From contig NZ_KB900617.1 in the NCBI RefSeq assembly GCF_000379025.1, positions 1,100,024 through 1,164,023 on the forward strand: DNA of 64,000 nt. The letters are read 5' to 3'. Below are positions 8,872-18,500 of this stretch, piece by piece. The notes under the pieces are model-generated. The model worked only from the letters and a program-made list of their open reading frames with translations, ran no database searches and was not told the DNA's origin. Position numbers and translations under genes: made by a program. Each line of letters begins with the position of its first letter. Within the stretch, counting starts at the first letter, position 1. Origin of the DNA: Orenia marismortui DSM 5156 (GTDB lineage Bacteria > Bacillota > Halanaerobiia > Halobacteroidales > Halobacteroidaceae).

Positions 8872-9639
8872 TTAAAACCTAATCTTTAATGCTAAAGAAA
8901 CCTCAAAACCACTAAAATCTACAATATTTCTCTGATTGAAATTATTTATTAATCTATCATAATCCTCTTGAGTATCAAATTTAGAAGCATCTCCTCCGTT
9001 TTCTGGAAGATTATCATATAGACTCTGATCCTCAAAAGCAATACTATCATCATCTGTATTAGCATATCTATACATCCCTCTAGCAACAAGAGCCAGATTA
9101 TCTGTTATACTATACTCACCTTCAAAGCCCAATTTACCACCAATAGTCTTATCCTCTCCAGTAATTAAACCATTGGCAACCTTATACTCAGAGTCATATT
9201 GACCAATCCCTAAAATAAATATCACTTTATCATTATAAAGCTCTTGGGGCAATCTATAATTAATTGTAGCCATCAGACCTGTTGTTTCAGCCTCAAAAAC
9301 CCCATTACCAGTAATATAGCGAACTTCATCATCATTATTGTCATAAGCCAAAGCATTGGTACTAGCTTCTAACTCTTCCCCTTCAATACCAAAGCCTAAA
9401 TTATTATTAAGCCAAAATCTAGCACCAGCAAAATAAGATTCATCTCCTTTTATCTTGCTTGGATTAATACCATCATCATCATCTTTTGTATGTTCTACCA
9501 TATCATTATGATAATCAAAGCTATAGGTGTTATAACTAATTCCACCATAAACATCAATAACTTCATCGCTTGCTTGAGCAGTAGTAACTATTGAAAAACA
9601 TAGTAACAAAAACAGTACCATTTCAATTAATCTTCTCAT
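8872..9639 (-). CDS. Predicted outer-membrane beta-barrel protein
   Basis: Product of unknown function. It has a signal peptide (1-23, ending AQA) and then a 230-residue domain of alternating strands with acidic loops, ending LALKIRF. A C-terminal aromatic residue in the last strand is the signature read by BamA. Patterns such as GFGIEGEEL and LMATINYRLP fit an OmpA-like or OMP_b-brl type barrel of about eight strands. No enzyme motif is visible. It stands downstream of a second barrel gene and lpxD within the outer-membrane cluster but has its own terminator. Confidence 0.7.
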   Translation of the reverse strand: MRRLIEMVLFLLLCFSIVTTAQASDEVIDVYGGISYNTYSFDYHNDMVEHTKDDDDGINPSKIKGDESYFAGARFWLNNNLGFGIEGEELEASTNALAYDNNDDEVRYITGNGVFEAETTGLMATINYRLPQELYNDKVIFILGIGQYDSEYKVANGLITGEDKTIGGKLGFEGEYSITDNLALVARGMYRYANTDDDSIAFEDQSLYDNLPENGGDASKFDTQEDYDRLINNFNQRNIVDFSGFEVSLALKIRF

Positions 9640-9742
9640 CCTTCCATCCCCTTTTACAATTTATAGATACCAAAATTATAACATTAATTCCATAAAAATT
9701 CAATTAATCCATTCTATTTAGGGATATTTATGCTAAATAAAA

Positions 9743-9772
9743 AAGCTCTTAACTGTTAACAGTTAAGAGCTT
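9743..9772 (-). terminator. Terminator, 30-base perfect palindrome
   Basis: The palindrome (centre GTTAAC) is followed on the minus strand by TTTTTTA and lies directly after the stop of the beta-barrel gene that follows lpxD. Confidence 0.82.
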
Positions 9773-9778
9773 CTATAT

Positions 9779-10414
9779 TTAAAATCTGTTCTTAAATCCT
9801 AAACCAAAAGTAAAATCATCCATATCTAAAACACCAAGATTTACTGAAACACCAGAAGAAAAAGCAAAATCAACTCCAAGATTTAATTGATCATTATATT
9901 CTGCCATCAAAGTTGTTGTTGGAATGCTAATCTCATTATCACCAGTTGAAATAGATACTGGATTTAATACTTTACTCAAACCAACAAAAGCTTTATCAGT
10001 AATCTCATTATCATCTGCTATTCCAACATGTGCTCTAAATCCATAAGGACTAATTGACTTGCTTGCAACCAAATAAAGGCTATCATCTATTACCCCTAAA
10101 GAAACTTCAGGTTGATAGTTATTATTTTCCTTAAATAAATTAACCTTTACCATAGGATAGACTTCATTGTCGTCATCAGCACCATCAATAGATATAACTG
10201 CTGCCCCTAACTCTACACCTTCTCTTAACCCATAACTAGTCAATACAAAATCAAGGCTATCAAAGTGTTGATAGTTTAAATTTAATTCTGAACTATCCAA
10301 AGTATCAGCTGTAGGAATAGTAATCAAACTATTAGCCCCTAAGCTTCCTGCATTAACTATACTTGGTACTAACAATACAGAAACTAATAAAAAAACAATT
10401 AACTTTGCTTTCAA
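9779..10414 (-). CDS. Predicted outer-membrane beta-barrel protein (YjbH-like start)
   Basis: A 211-residue exported protein of unknown function, with signal peptide 1-22 (VNA) and C-terminal strand FGLGFKNRF ending in Phe. The mature start (SLITIPTADTL followed by YQHF) resembles the beginning of YjbH-like outer-membrane proteins, and the rest is regular alternating strands (LNLGVDFAFSSGVSVNLGVL). It starts three bases after the stop of lpxD, so it is co-transcribed with lpxD, and a terminator follows. Confidence 0.68.
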   Translation of the reverse strand: MKAKLIVFLLVSVLLVPSIVNAGSLGANSLITIPTADTLDSSELNLNYQHFDSLDFVLTSYGLREGVELGAAVISIDGADDDNEVYPMVKVNLFKENNNYQPEVSLGVIDDSLYLVASKSISPYGFRAHVGIADDNEITDKAFVGLSKVLNPVSISTGDNEISIPTTTLMAEYNDQLNLGVDFAFSSGVSVNLGVLDMDDFTFGLGFKNRF

Positions 10415-10416
10415 AT

Positions 10417-11460
10417 TTAACCCTCCTTGTTTAATTTAGATTCTAATAATTCTACTTTCTTCTCTAATTTACGAACTTTCTTTACTAAATCAGGTAATTT
10501 TTTGCGAGACGCTTTAATTCTTCTTTCCATACGATGGTCATGAGCAGGATAACCAGAGACAAATGAATTAGCAGAAACATTGTTAGTAATGACACTATTA
10601 GCTGCTAAAGTAGTATTATCTCCAACTGTTATATGCCCTACAACTCCACTCTTACCTGCTATTGTTACTTTATTTCCTATCTTAGCACTACCTGCGATAC
10701 CAACCTGAGCAATAATCAAACAATTTCTTCCAACCTCTACATTATGAGCAATATGAACTAAATTATCAATCTTTGTTCCTTTGCCTATAATTGTAGATCC
10801 AGTTGCTGCCCTATCAATGGTCACATTGGCACCTATTTCTACATCATCTTGAATAATTACATTTCCCATTTGTGGAACTTTTATATAAGCATCTTTCCCC
10901 ATCTCAAAACCATATCCTTCACATCCTATCGTTGTACTTGGGTGAACTTCAACTCTCTTTCCTAGCTTAGAATCATATTCAACCACTACATTAGGATGTA
11001 ATATGCTATCTTCTCCTATTTTAACATTATGTCCAATATATACACCTGGCCCTAAAACAACATTATCACCAATTTCTGCTCCAGCTTCAATAACTACATT
11101 AGGATGGATAGAAAGATTTTTACCTAATTTGACACTATCATCTATATAAGCTTTCTTACTAACTCCTTGAGAATGATAAGGTTTAAAGACAAATAAACTA
11201 GCTATCTGAGCAAAAGAAAACCTTGGATTATCAACTATTAATAGGGGCTTAGATGTTTCTATTCTCTCAGCTAAATCATTACCAACAATAATAGCTCCAG
11301 CTTTTGCTTCAGCTAATTTAAAAAACTCTTTATTTTGAGCAAAGGTGATCTCATTAGACTTTACATTCTCAACTCCCCCAACTCCTGATATCTCTGTCTC
11401 TGCATCCCCTTGAATTTCACCCTCTATAAATTTTAACATTTCCTTTAATGTCTTCTTCAT
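10417..11460 (-). CDS. lpxD: UDP-3-O-acylglucosamine N-acyltransferase
   Basis: Third step of lipid A synthesis: adds the N-linked hydroxyacyl chain to UDP-3-O-acyl-glucosamine. Of 347 residues, about 1-100 form the uridine-binding domain and 105-310 a left-handed beta helix of hexapeptide repeats ([20 protein letters not shown]). The catalytic His lies in [12 protein letters not shown]. The C-terminus is a charged helix, as in other LpxD proteins. It follows the Skp-like genes, the same bamA-skp-lpxD order seen in Proteobacteria. No lpxA, lpxC or lpxB is visible in the window. Confidence 0.93.
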   Translation of the reverse strand: MKKTLKEMLKFIEGEIQGDAETEISGVGGVENVKSNEITFAQNKEFFKLAEAKAGAIIVGNDLAERIETSKPLLIVDNPRFSFAQIASLFVFKPYHSQGVSKKAYIDDSVKLGKNLSIHPNVVIEAGAEIGDNVVLGPGVYIGHNVKIGEDSILHPNVVVEYDSKLGKRVEVHPSTTIGCEGYGFEMGKDAYIKVPQMGNVIIQDDVEIGANVTIDRAATGSTIIGKGTKIDNLVHIAHNVEVGRNCLIIAQVGIAGSAKIGNKVTIAGKSGVVGHITVGDNTTLAANSVITNNVSANSFVSGYPAHDHRMERRIKASRKKLPDLVKKVRKLEKKVELLESKLNKEG

Positions 11461-11558
11461 TTTCTTTCCCCCTGGTAAATATTAACACAACTATTAATAA
11501 TATATACAAAATTATTTCTAATTAGAATATGCTTAAAATAAATATTTTATTTATGTAT

Positions 11559-11599
11559 AATAATATCAGTCCTTAGCTTATTTCAGGACTGATATTATT
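11559..11599 (-). terminator. Hairpin after third Skp-like gene
   Basis: A 15-bp stem (AATAATATCAGTCCT with its complement) follows the stop at 11603. It lacks a long T-run, so it could be a weak terminator or an RNA stabilising hairpin. Confidence 0.5.
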
Positions 11600-11602
11600 A
11601 TA

Positions 11603-12046
11603 TTATTTCAACTTTTTAATTACTTCATCTGTTAGATCAATTCCTCCATATCTTACATCTTCTTTATTTAAAACAATATCTAAGTTTTTAGTTTTAGCTA
11701 TCTCTTCAACAACGCTTTGAATCTCTTGCCTAAATTTTTCCTTTAATTCTGTCTGGATATTATTTATTTCTTTATAGGCCTCTTCATGCTTCTTTACTTG
11801 TTCTTCCTCACTTAGATTTTCTAATTCATCTTTATATCTATCTTGAATACCTTCAATCTTAGTATTTAATTCACTTTGATATTCTTTTGCCTTGGCACTT
11901 TCAGTCCAAATTCTATCTTGATTAATAACTCCAACCCTTAAAACTTTTTCTTCTTTTTCAGCCTGATCTTTAGCTGGTTGGGCACAACCTACTAATAAAG
12001 CTATAATAACTACTAGAAGGATAGAAATTATAAATAATTTTTTCAT
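11603..12046 (-). CDS. OmpH/Skp-like lipoprotein
   Basis: Third of three neighbouring Skp-family genes. Residues 1-21 are a lipoprotein signal (LLVGC), so unlike soluble Skp this copy should be membrane-attached. The body shows the Skp pattern: short beta strand (VLRVGVINQDRIW), two long helices forming a coiled coil, and a final NLDIVLNKEDVRYGGIDLTD segment. The track-like TTG start at 12067 would contain the GGGAGGTG ribosome-binding site, so the ATG at 12046 is the better start. The family holds unfolded barrel proteins for delivery to BamA. Confidence 0.8.
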   Translation of the reverse strand: MKKLFIISILLVVIIALLVGCAQPAKDQAEKEEKVLRVGVINQDRIWTESAKAKEYQSELNTKIEGIQDRYKDELENLSEEEQVKKHEEAYKEINNIQTELKEKFRQEIQSVVEEIAKTKNLDIVLNKEDVRYGGIDLTDEVIKKLK

Positions 12047-12059
12047 TACCTTCACCTCC

Positions 12060-13187
12060 CTATCCAATATCCTCTAATACATTTTCTGTTAAATCAATTC
12101 CATCTACATTTTGAATATAATCTGTTATAACTAGGTCAATCTTCCTAGTTTCAGCAATATCCTTAATAATATTATCAATTGATTCTAACCTATTATTGAT
12201 AAGTTCTTTTCTGGTATTTTCTAATTTTTCTATTTCATCTTTTAAACTACTAATCTTAGTTTTTACTTTACTAATCAATCTATTCTCGGTTGTAGTTAAA
12301 TTTTCTTCCATATCTCTTCTTAGTTCTTCTTCCTTAGAACTTAGATCCTCTTTTAAGCCTTCTTCTACACTAGTTAAATATTTATTCAACTCTCTTCTAG
12401 CCTCTTCTTCTTTTTTGGCATAGGAATCTTCTGCCTTTTGTTGCAAACTAGACTGATATTCTTTCATACTATTATTAAATTCAGCCTCTTTCTTCTTAAT
12501 CAGATCTTGAATTTTTTGATTATAATAACTTTCTTTAGTAGATAATTTCTCTTCTTTTTCAACAGATAATTTTTTCAATTCATTTTTGTATTTATCTCTT
12601 TCTTCTTCCGATAGATTATTGAATTTTAATTTTAGTTTCAAATTAATAATTTTATTATTATATTTATCATTTAAGCTTTCCTTATAATTAGATATTTTTT
12701 CTTCATATTTTTGACTGATCGCTTGAATTTCATCTTTTAATTCACTTTGTAGCTCTTCTTTTTTAGACATAAGATCTTTATTCATATTATCTTTAAGTTG
12801 CTGATAATATTCTTTTAAATCATTATTTAATTTCTCTCTTCGATTTGCTATTTCCTTCATGGAATTATCTTTTACTAATTCCAATCTCTTATTTAACTGG
12901 GAATTAAAATCTCCCAAATATTCTTTGGTATCCTTTTGTAAATTATTCAAATTTTCAACTTCATTTTTTAAAGTTAAATTATAATTAGCAATACTCTTAT
13001 CTATTTCTTTAATTTGTTTAGTTAAAGGATGATTATCTAATAATCTATCCATATCAACTATTCCAATTTTAGATTTAGATTTAATTTTAGGTCTCTCGCC
13101 TTGAACAACATTTCCAGTAAAAAGAGCTATTAAAAGAACAATTAAAACCACAACTACACCTATACTGGTTAACCTATATCGAGACAC
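12060..13187 (-). CDS. Long coiled-coil OmpH/Skp-like protein
   Basis: A 375-residue protein that begins with an N-terminal membrane or signal segment (about 8-28), then a Skp start (KIGIVDMDRLLDNHP), then about 270 residues of continuous Lys/Glu-rich coiled coil, and finally the Skp end (IDLVITDYIQNVDGIDLTEN). It is therefore a Skp fold with arms more than twice the normal length. GTG is the likely start. The signal segment lacks a clear cleavage site, so the protein may stay membrane-bound. A span across part of the periplasm is a plausible inference. Confidence 0.76.
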   Translation of the reverse strand: MSRYRLTSIGVVVVLIVLLIALFTGNVVQGERPKIKSKSKIGIVDMDRLLDNHPLTKQIKEIDKSIANYNLTLKNEVENLNNLQKDTKEYLGDFNSQLNKRLELVKDNSMKEIANRREKLNNDLKEYYQQLKDNMNKDLMSKKEELQSELKDEIQAISQKYEEKISNYKESLNDKYNNKIINLKLKLKFNNLSEEERDKYKNELKKLSVEKEEKLSTKESYYNQKIQDLIKKKEAEFNNSMKEYQSSLQQKAEDSYAKKEEEARRELNKYLTSVEEGLKEDLSSKEEELRRDMEENLTTTENRLISKVKTKISSLKDEIEKLENTRKELINNRLESIDNIIKDIAETRKIDLVITDYIQNVDGIDLTENVLEDIG

Positions 13188-13216
13188 CTAAGAACACCTA
13201 CTTTCTAATCTTATTT

Positions 13217-13260
13217 AAACTCAAGAAATAGTAGTCTTTACTACTATTTCTTGAGTTTAT
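13217..13260 (-). terminator. Terminator-like hairpin between Skp paralogues
   Basis: An 18-bp stem (AAACTCAAGAAATAGTAG with its complement, six-base loop) sits between the first and second Skp-like genes. The short T-run suggests partial termination rather than a full stop. Confidence 0.55.
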
Positions 13261-13280
13261 AAGCTAAAATTTTATAATCA

Positions 13281-13742
13281 TTATTTGTCTTCTTCTACTG
13301 TTTTATTATCTTTAATAACCTTTAAAACATCATCTGTCAAATCATATCCTCCATAAATTACTGCTGGTTTATCTACAACTACATTAATTCCATTTTCTTC
13401 AGCTACTATTCTTATCTTATCATTAATATCTTCAAATATCTTAGATATCTCTTTCCGCTCTAAGTCCTTAAGATATTGTTCATATTTTTGTAATAATTCC
13501 TGTTGTTCTTCTTTAGTCATATTTTTAGCTTCTTCTTCTACCTTCTTTTGTATCCTTTTTGCTTCTTCATTTAATTTAGACTCTGAAGCTGCTTTATCTG
13601 GATGATTAACAAATAACTTTTGCATATCTACATATCCAACCTTTGAAGCTTTATCACCTTCTGCATCAACAGGTCTATTTAACATAAATACACTAGCTAA
13701 TACACTAAAAACTAATAAAGTAAAGATTAATTTCTTTTTCAT
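13281..13742 (-). CDS. OmpH/Skp family periplasmic chaperone
   Basis: A standard-length Skp-like protein (153 residues). It has a signal peptide (1-27, ending VDA), a first strand KVGYVDMQKLFVNHPD, a coiled coil with E/K-rich helices (about 50-120), and the closing strand VVVDKPAVIYGGYDLTDDV. It starts 19 bases after bamA, which supports a role as chaperone for BamA substrates. The ribosome-binding site GGGAGG is well placed. Confidence 0.86.
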   Translation of the reverse strand: MKKKLIFTLLVFSVLASVFMLNRPVDAEGDKASKVGYVDMQKLFVNHPDKAASESKLNEEAKRIQKKVEEEAKNMTKEEQQELLQKYEQYLKDLERKEISKIFEDINDKIRIVAEENGINVVVDKPAVIYGGYDLTDDVLKVIKDNKTVEEDK

Positions 13743-13760
13743 TATAACTATATCCTCCCT

Positions 13761-15530
13761 TTAGAAAGTATTACCAATTCTTAAGCTAAAGCTTCTATTA
13801 TGATCAGCATCTCCTTCTGGGGCATAACCATAATCTAATCCTAATTGTCCTATAGGAGTATTAAATCTAGCACCTACACCTACAGAATAATTCAAATCAT
13901 TTAAACTAAAGTCGTTATTTTGGAAAGTTCGACCAGCATCAGCAAATACAACTCCTGTTACACTCTCAACTATATCGAACCTATATTCTATATTAGCCAA
14001 TAATAAAGAATCTCCTTTAAATCCACTTTCTTCTGGATCATAATCTACTTCTCCTGGATCTCTTTTATCATTATCATTTTTATCAGTCCACTTAGTCTTA
14101 TTATAGTAATCAGAATCATATCCACGAACACCATCTAATAAACCATCTCTTAATTGATACTTATGGATATCTTCTAAAGTACCATTACTAGCTCCTGCTT
14201 TAAGACGTAAAGCTAAACTATCATCATTACCAACAGGTATATACTTACGTAAATCAGTTTGATATTTAGCAAAATTAGTGTCACCACCAAAGCCTGCTTT
14301 TTCTATAGATAACTCTTGACGTCCCCCTTCTTTAGGATTAAGGAAATTATCTCGAGTATCACGAATTGTCTTTAAAGTTATACTTCTTGTATTTTCATCA
14401 GCCTTTTCAAAAGAACCATCACTTATCTCTTCATAGTAATCACTATTGTCATAACTTAAAGTAATATAACCATTAGTATTATCAGTTATTGGATGACCTG
14501 CTGTAATATCTATTCCTTTTTCATTAACATCATTATCATTACTATCTTCTTCAGTTCTATTATACAAATTGAAATTTAAACTTGTTTCAGTTCCAAAAGC
14601 CCAAGGTTCATAAAAACCGATCTCATATAAATTCTGTTTTCCTCCAAACTCCCAATTTAACTTAACTCTTTTACCTGTACCAAATAAGTTATCCTTTTCT
14701 ATATTAATAAGTCCTGTCATCCCAGAAGATGAACTATATCCTCCACCTACACTGAAGGTTCCTGTTTTAGCTTCTTTAAGATTAATCACCAAGTTCGCTG
14801 ACTGAGACTCTCCTTCTACAGGCTTAAACTGAGGTTTTACATCTTTAAAATACCCTAGGTTATAAATATTTCTCAAATCATTCCACATTTGATTAACATT
14901 AAATACTTGTCCAGGTTCCATAGATAATTCTCTTCTAACTACATAATCTTTAGTTTCACCATCAGTATTGATTATTATTTTATTTAATTCACCTTCGTTA
15001 ATAGTAATATATAACTTGTCACTTTCTTTAATCGTAACATCTACAACCTTAGCCAAGATATATCCTTCATCTTGATAGTATTTGTTGATTGCCTGGGTAG
15101 ATTCATCTAACTTATTTAAATTTAAAATTTGTCCTGGTCTAACTGATATAACTTCTTTTAGTTTATCAGTTCTAACTTCATTATTTCCTATAAACTTAAT
15201 TTCGTCCAATTCAGGATTTTCAACAACCTCAAAGGTTAACATTACACCATCCTTATGATTTTTGAAAGTAATCTGAATATCGAAGAAATACCCTAAATCA
15301 AAGATTTTTTTCATATCTTCTTGTAATTTTTCATTTGAAACCTTATCTCCAACTTTTGTCTTAACCTGTTCTAAAATCTCTTCATCCTTAATTTTCTTAT
15401 TTCCTACAACTTTAATAGCAGTAATCTTGTTTTGAGTAACTTGACCTTCAATATTAGCTGCCATTAATGTAGTACTATTAACTAATATGAAAATCAAGGA
15501 GAGCATTATTGCCAATATTCTTTTATTCAT
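13761..15530 (-). CDS. bamA: Outer-membrane protein assembly factor BamA
   Basis: Inserts beta-barrel proteins into the outer membrane. The 589 residues comprise a signal peptide (1-24), about three POTRA domains (roughly 35-110, 111-185 and 186-262) and a 16-strand Omp85 barrel from about 265. The barrel includes the conserved loop motif VRGY (DGVRGYDSDYY) and ends in Phe (SLRIGNTF). E. coli BamA has five POTRA domains, so this is a short form, as in other diderm Firmicutes. It lies between tamB upstream and Skp-like genes downstream. Confidence 0.92.
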   Translation of the reverse strand: MNKRILAIMLSLIFILVNSTTLMAANIEGQVTQNKITAIKVVGNKKIKDEEILEQVKTKVGDKVSNEKLQEDMKKIFDLGYFFDIQITFKNHKDGVMLTFEVVENPELDEIKFIGNNEVRTDKLKEVISVRPGQILNLNKLDESTQAINKYYQDEGYILAKVVDVTIKESDKLYITINEGELNKIIINTDGETKDYVVRRELSMEPGQVFNVNQMWNDLRNIYNLGYFKDVKPQFKPVEGESQSANLVINLKEAKTGTFSVGGGYSSSSGMTGLINIEKDNLFGTGKRVKLNWEFGGKQNLYEIGFYEPWAFGTETSLNFNLYNRTEEDSNDNDVNEKGIDITAGHPITDNTNGYITLSYDNSDYYEEISDGSFEKADENTRSITLKTIRDTRDNFLNPKEGGRQELSIEKAGFGGDTNFAKYQTDLRKYIPVGNDDSLALRLKAGASNGTLEDIHKYQLRDGLLDGVRGYDSDYYNKTKWTDKNDNDKRDPGEVDYDPEESGFKGDSLLLANIEYRFDIVESVTGVVFADAGRTFQNNDFSLNDLNYSVGVGARFNTPIGQLGLDYGYAPEGDADHNRSFSLRIGNTF

Positions 15531-15586
15531 TATAATCCTCCTCTTATTAATATTTTACCATATAAGCCGATACTCATAAAGAACAA

Positions 15587-18500
15587 TTAGAACGGTATTG
15601 TTGTTTCCAATCCTAATTTATACTCACCTTTATTGTTGTAATAGCCATCAAATCTTAGTTTATCAAATCCTTCACTAAAATGATACTCAAAACCATAGGT
15701 TTGTTCTTCTTCTATACCAAATGTTTGTTTATATTTCAACATTAAGTTATCAGTTATAAATTTATTCAATTCTATTCTTGGCTCACCACTTAAAATAGAC
15801 TTTATCCTAAATTGATCTAAATTTAAGGACTTCTCAAAAGATTCTTCAACTTTAGAGATTAATTCTATTTGTAATTCCTCATCAATCAATCTCCAGACCT
15901 CACTTACTAATGCTCCTTGATAATCTTTTTCCAAGAAGTTTTTAATACTACCTTGGTGAGTTAACAGTGTTATAATTTCATCTTCAGTTAACTCAGGCTT
16001 AGAAGAAAGATTGAAATCCATTTGAGTTGCTAATCCATCTAAGTTCAAATAAATTGTAGTATCATCTATTTGAGTAGTTGCTTTAATCTTTAAGTTAGGA
16101 ATTAAGCTATATTTCATAAAGTTAGCAGTACCAGTCTCCAATTCAAACTCTGTATTGTAATAATTAACTTGCCCATTACCAGAATCTAATTGTCCTGTTA
16201 ACTCAATTCCTTGTTCACCACTTCTTAGATTTAAAACTCCAGTCTGAATTAAAATATCTATATTATTGTTACCTATTCTTACATTTTTCCCAGGAATAAT
16301 TTCTATATCAAATTTAGGACTAATCAAACTATCACCTTTTTTATCTGACATTGGCCAGTCAAATGACAGGTCTAAATTAGTATCTCTTACTAATAATTGT
16401 CCTTTTATTAAAGGTTCATTAAAAGGCCCTTTAATTTCAATTTCTGCATCATTATAACCTTTCCAAAAACCATGTTCAAAGAAGATATCATTTCCTATAA
16501 ACTCTAGGTTATAATCTTTAGGCCTAAAACCTTCTAAATTAATAGAACCTTCTAAGCTGAAGTCTCCTTCTCCATAATCCCCCTTAACATTGCCTAGACT
16601 TATCTCTTTATTTGTTAAATTAATTTTTCCTGAAAGATTCTTTATATCCCTATCTAGTAATTTTGGATAAGATATATTACCAGAAATGATTTCTGCCTTT
16701 CCAGTTAAAATAGGTTTTTTTAAGCTTCCTCCCACATGGATATTAGCTTTCCCTTTTCCTGATGCAGATTCAATATCATCTAACACCAATGGTAATAAGC
16801 TTAAATTTCCTTCTACTAATTCAACATTTAAATCAAATCCTTCTTCTGGAATTAATGGCACCTTCCCTTTAGCTTTTACAATATTATTTCCTTTAACCCT
16901 TAATAACTGATCAATAACCACTTTTCTTCCATCACTTAGCTTTAATTCACCAGTTAACTCTTCATAATTAAATTCATCTAACATACCATCAATAATTTTT
17001 ATATTTGAATCTAGGTTCAAAGAATTAATATTACCAGTGGCTTTTCCTGTTAAATTAATCTTTCCTCCTAGATTATAAGGAAGTAACTCCAAATTATTAA
17101 TTGGAGTAAAATTAAATTCCTTAGCTAAGAGATCCAAATCAACTATACCTTTAGTATCATAATCTCCCTTGAGATCTAAATAACCTATCCCTTGATCATT
17201 TGAGACATGTAGATCTAGATTTAAAATAGGCCTACTAAAAGTACCATTTGCTCTAACTTGACCTACAACACCATAAGGTAAATCTAAATTCAAAGGGAGA
17301 AATTGATTTATATAAGATAAATTCCCTTCTTTTACATTTACCAATAAACTATTAATTAATTTATCCTTTAGATTTAAACTCCCATCTATCTTATAATAAT
17401 TATCTTCATCTTCTAATATTAAATCAGTCAAATATAGATTATCTTCTTTATAGTTTATTTTTGCAGAAAGATTTCCTATTGAATTAGCATTAACTTTGAT
17501 GTTATCACTATTTAATTTTCCAGCAACCTTTAGTTTAGAAATTGGTCCATATACTCTACCTTCTACTTTCGCTGAACCTACTATGCCTAATGAATTAAAA
17601 TTATAATAGTTAATATTAGATAAAGTTAAATCATTACTAATAAAATCAACTTCAACTCTTTTATTAGAATAACTTCCATCAGCAACTAAAATATCATTAT
17701 TATACTTTATTTTAGAATTATTAATAATAAAATCCCCATCTTGATAAGCAAAGTTCAAATCAGCTTGATCAAAATTCTGCTCAAAGATAGTACCTCCATT
17801 GAGGATAAGATTACCTTCAAGAGACAATCTTGGATATATAGAAGTAATTATAGTTCTCCCCTTAACTATACCAGAAATAGGCAGATCTATATTTAAACTA
17901 CCTAATAATTTATCGGCTTTAATTGTATCTGTATCCAACACAATCTTCGATAAATTAGATTGGAAGTTTATATTTCCAGATAAATTACTAGATAAAGAGG
18001 GCAAAGCAATATCTTCTAAATAGAGTATATTATCAATTAAATTTATTTTTCCAAAGGCTTCATCTAGATTAATTTCCTTATATCTTAAATCAGCCAGATT
18101 AAATTGACCCTTTACTATAGGGTTATTTAAATTTCCTTTTATTTCTCCATCTACACTCAAAGCTCCCTTTAATGAATCTAAACCATGAATTTCTTTTAAA
18201 TCTTTTAGTATTATATTATCAGCTTGAACAGATAAATTCAGCTCACCATTTAAACTAACTACCCCTGCTAAATTAGCAGTACTATCTGGTCTAGTAACTT
18301 CTAAATTATTTAATGACAATTTACCATCAGTCAGCCAAAAGTTACTTTCTAAGTTGTTAAAATTATAATCTTTTATTGAACCATCTTTTACTGATATATT
18401 TCCTAAGATATTTAATTTATTCTTATCTATCCCAATACCAGAGATCATAGCATTACCACTAAGAGAGCCCATTGTTTCTATATTATCATCGAAAAATGAG

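Noticed and set aside
12196-12423. 75-codon plus-strand frame inside the long Skp-like gene
   Set aside because: Antisense to a Lys/Glu coiled coil, which always yields Ser/Leu/Phe-rich open frames.
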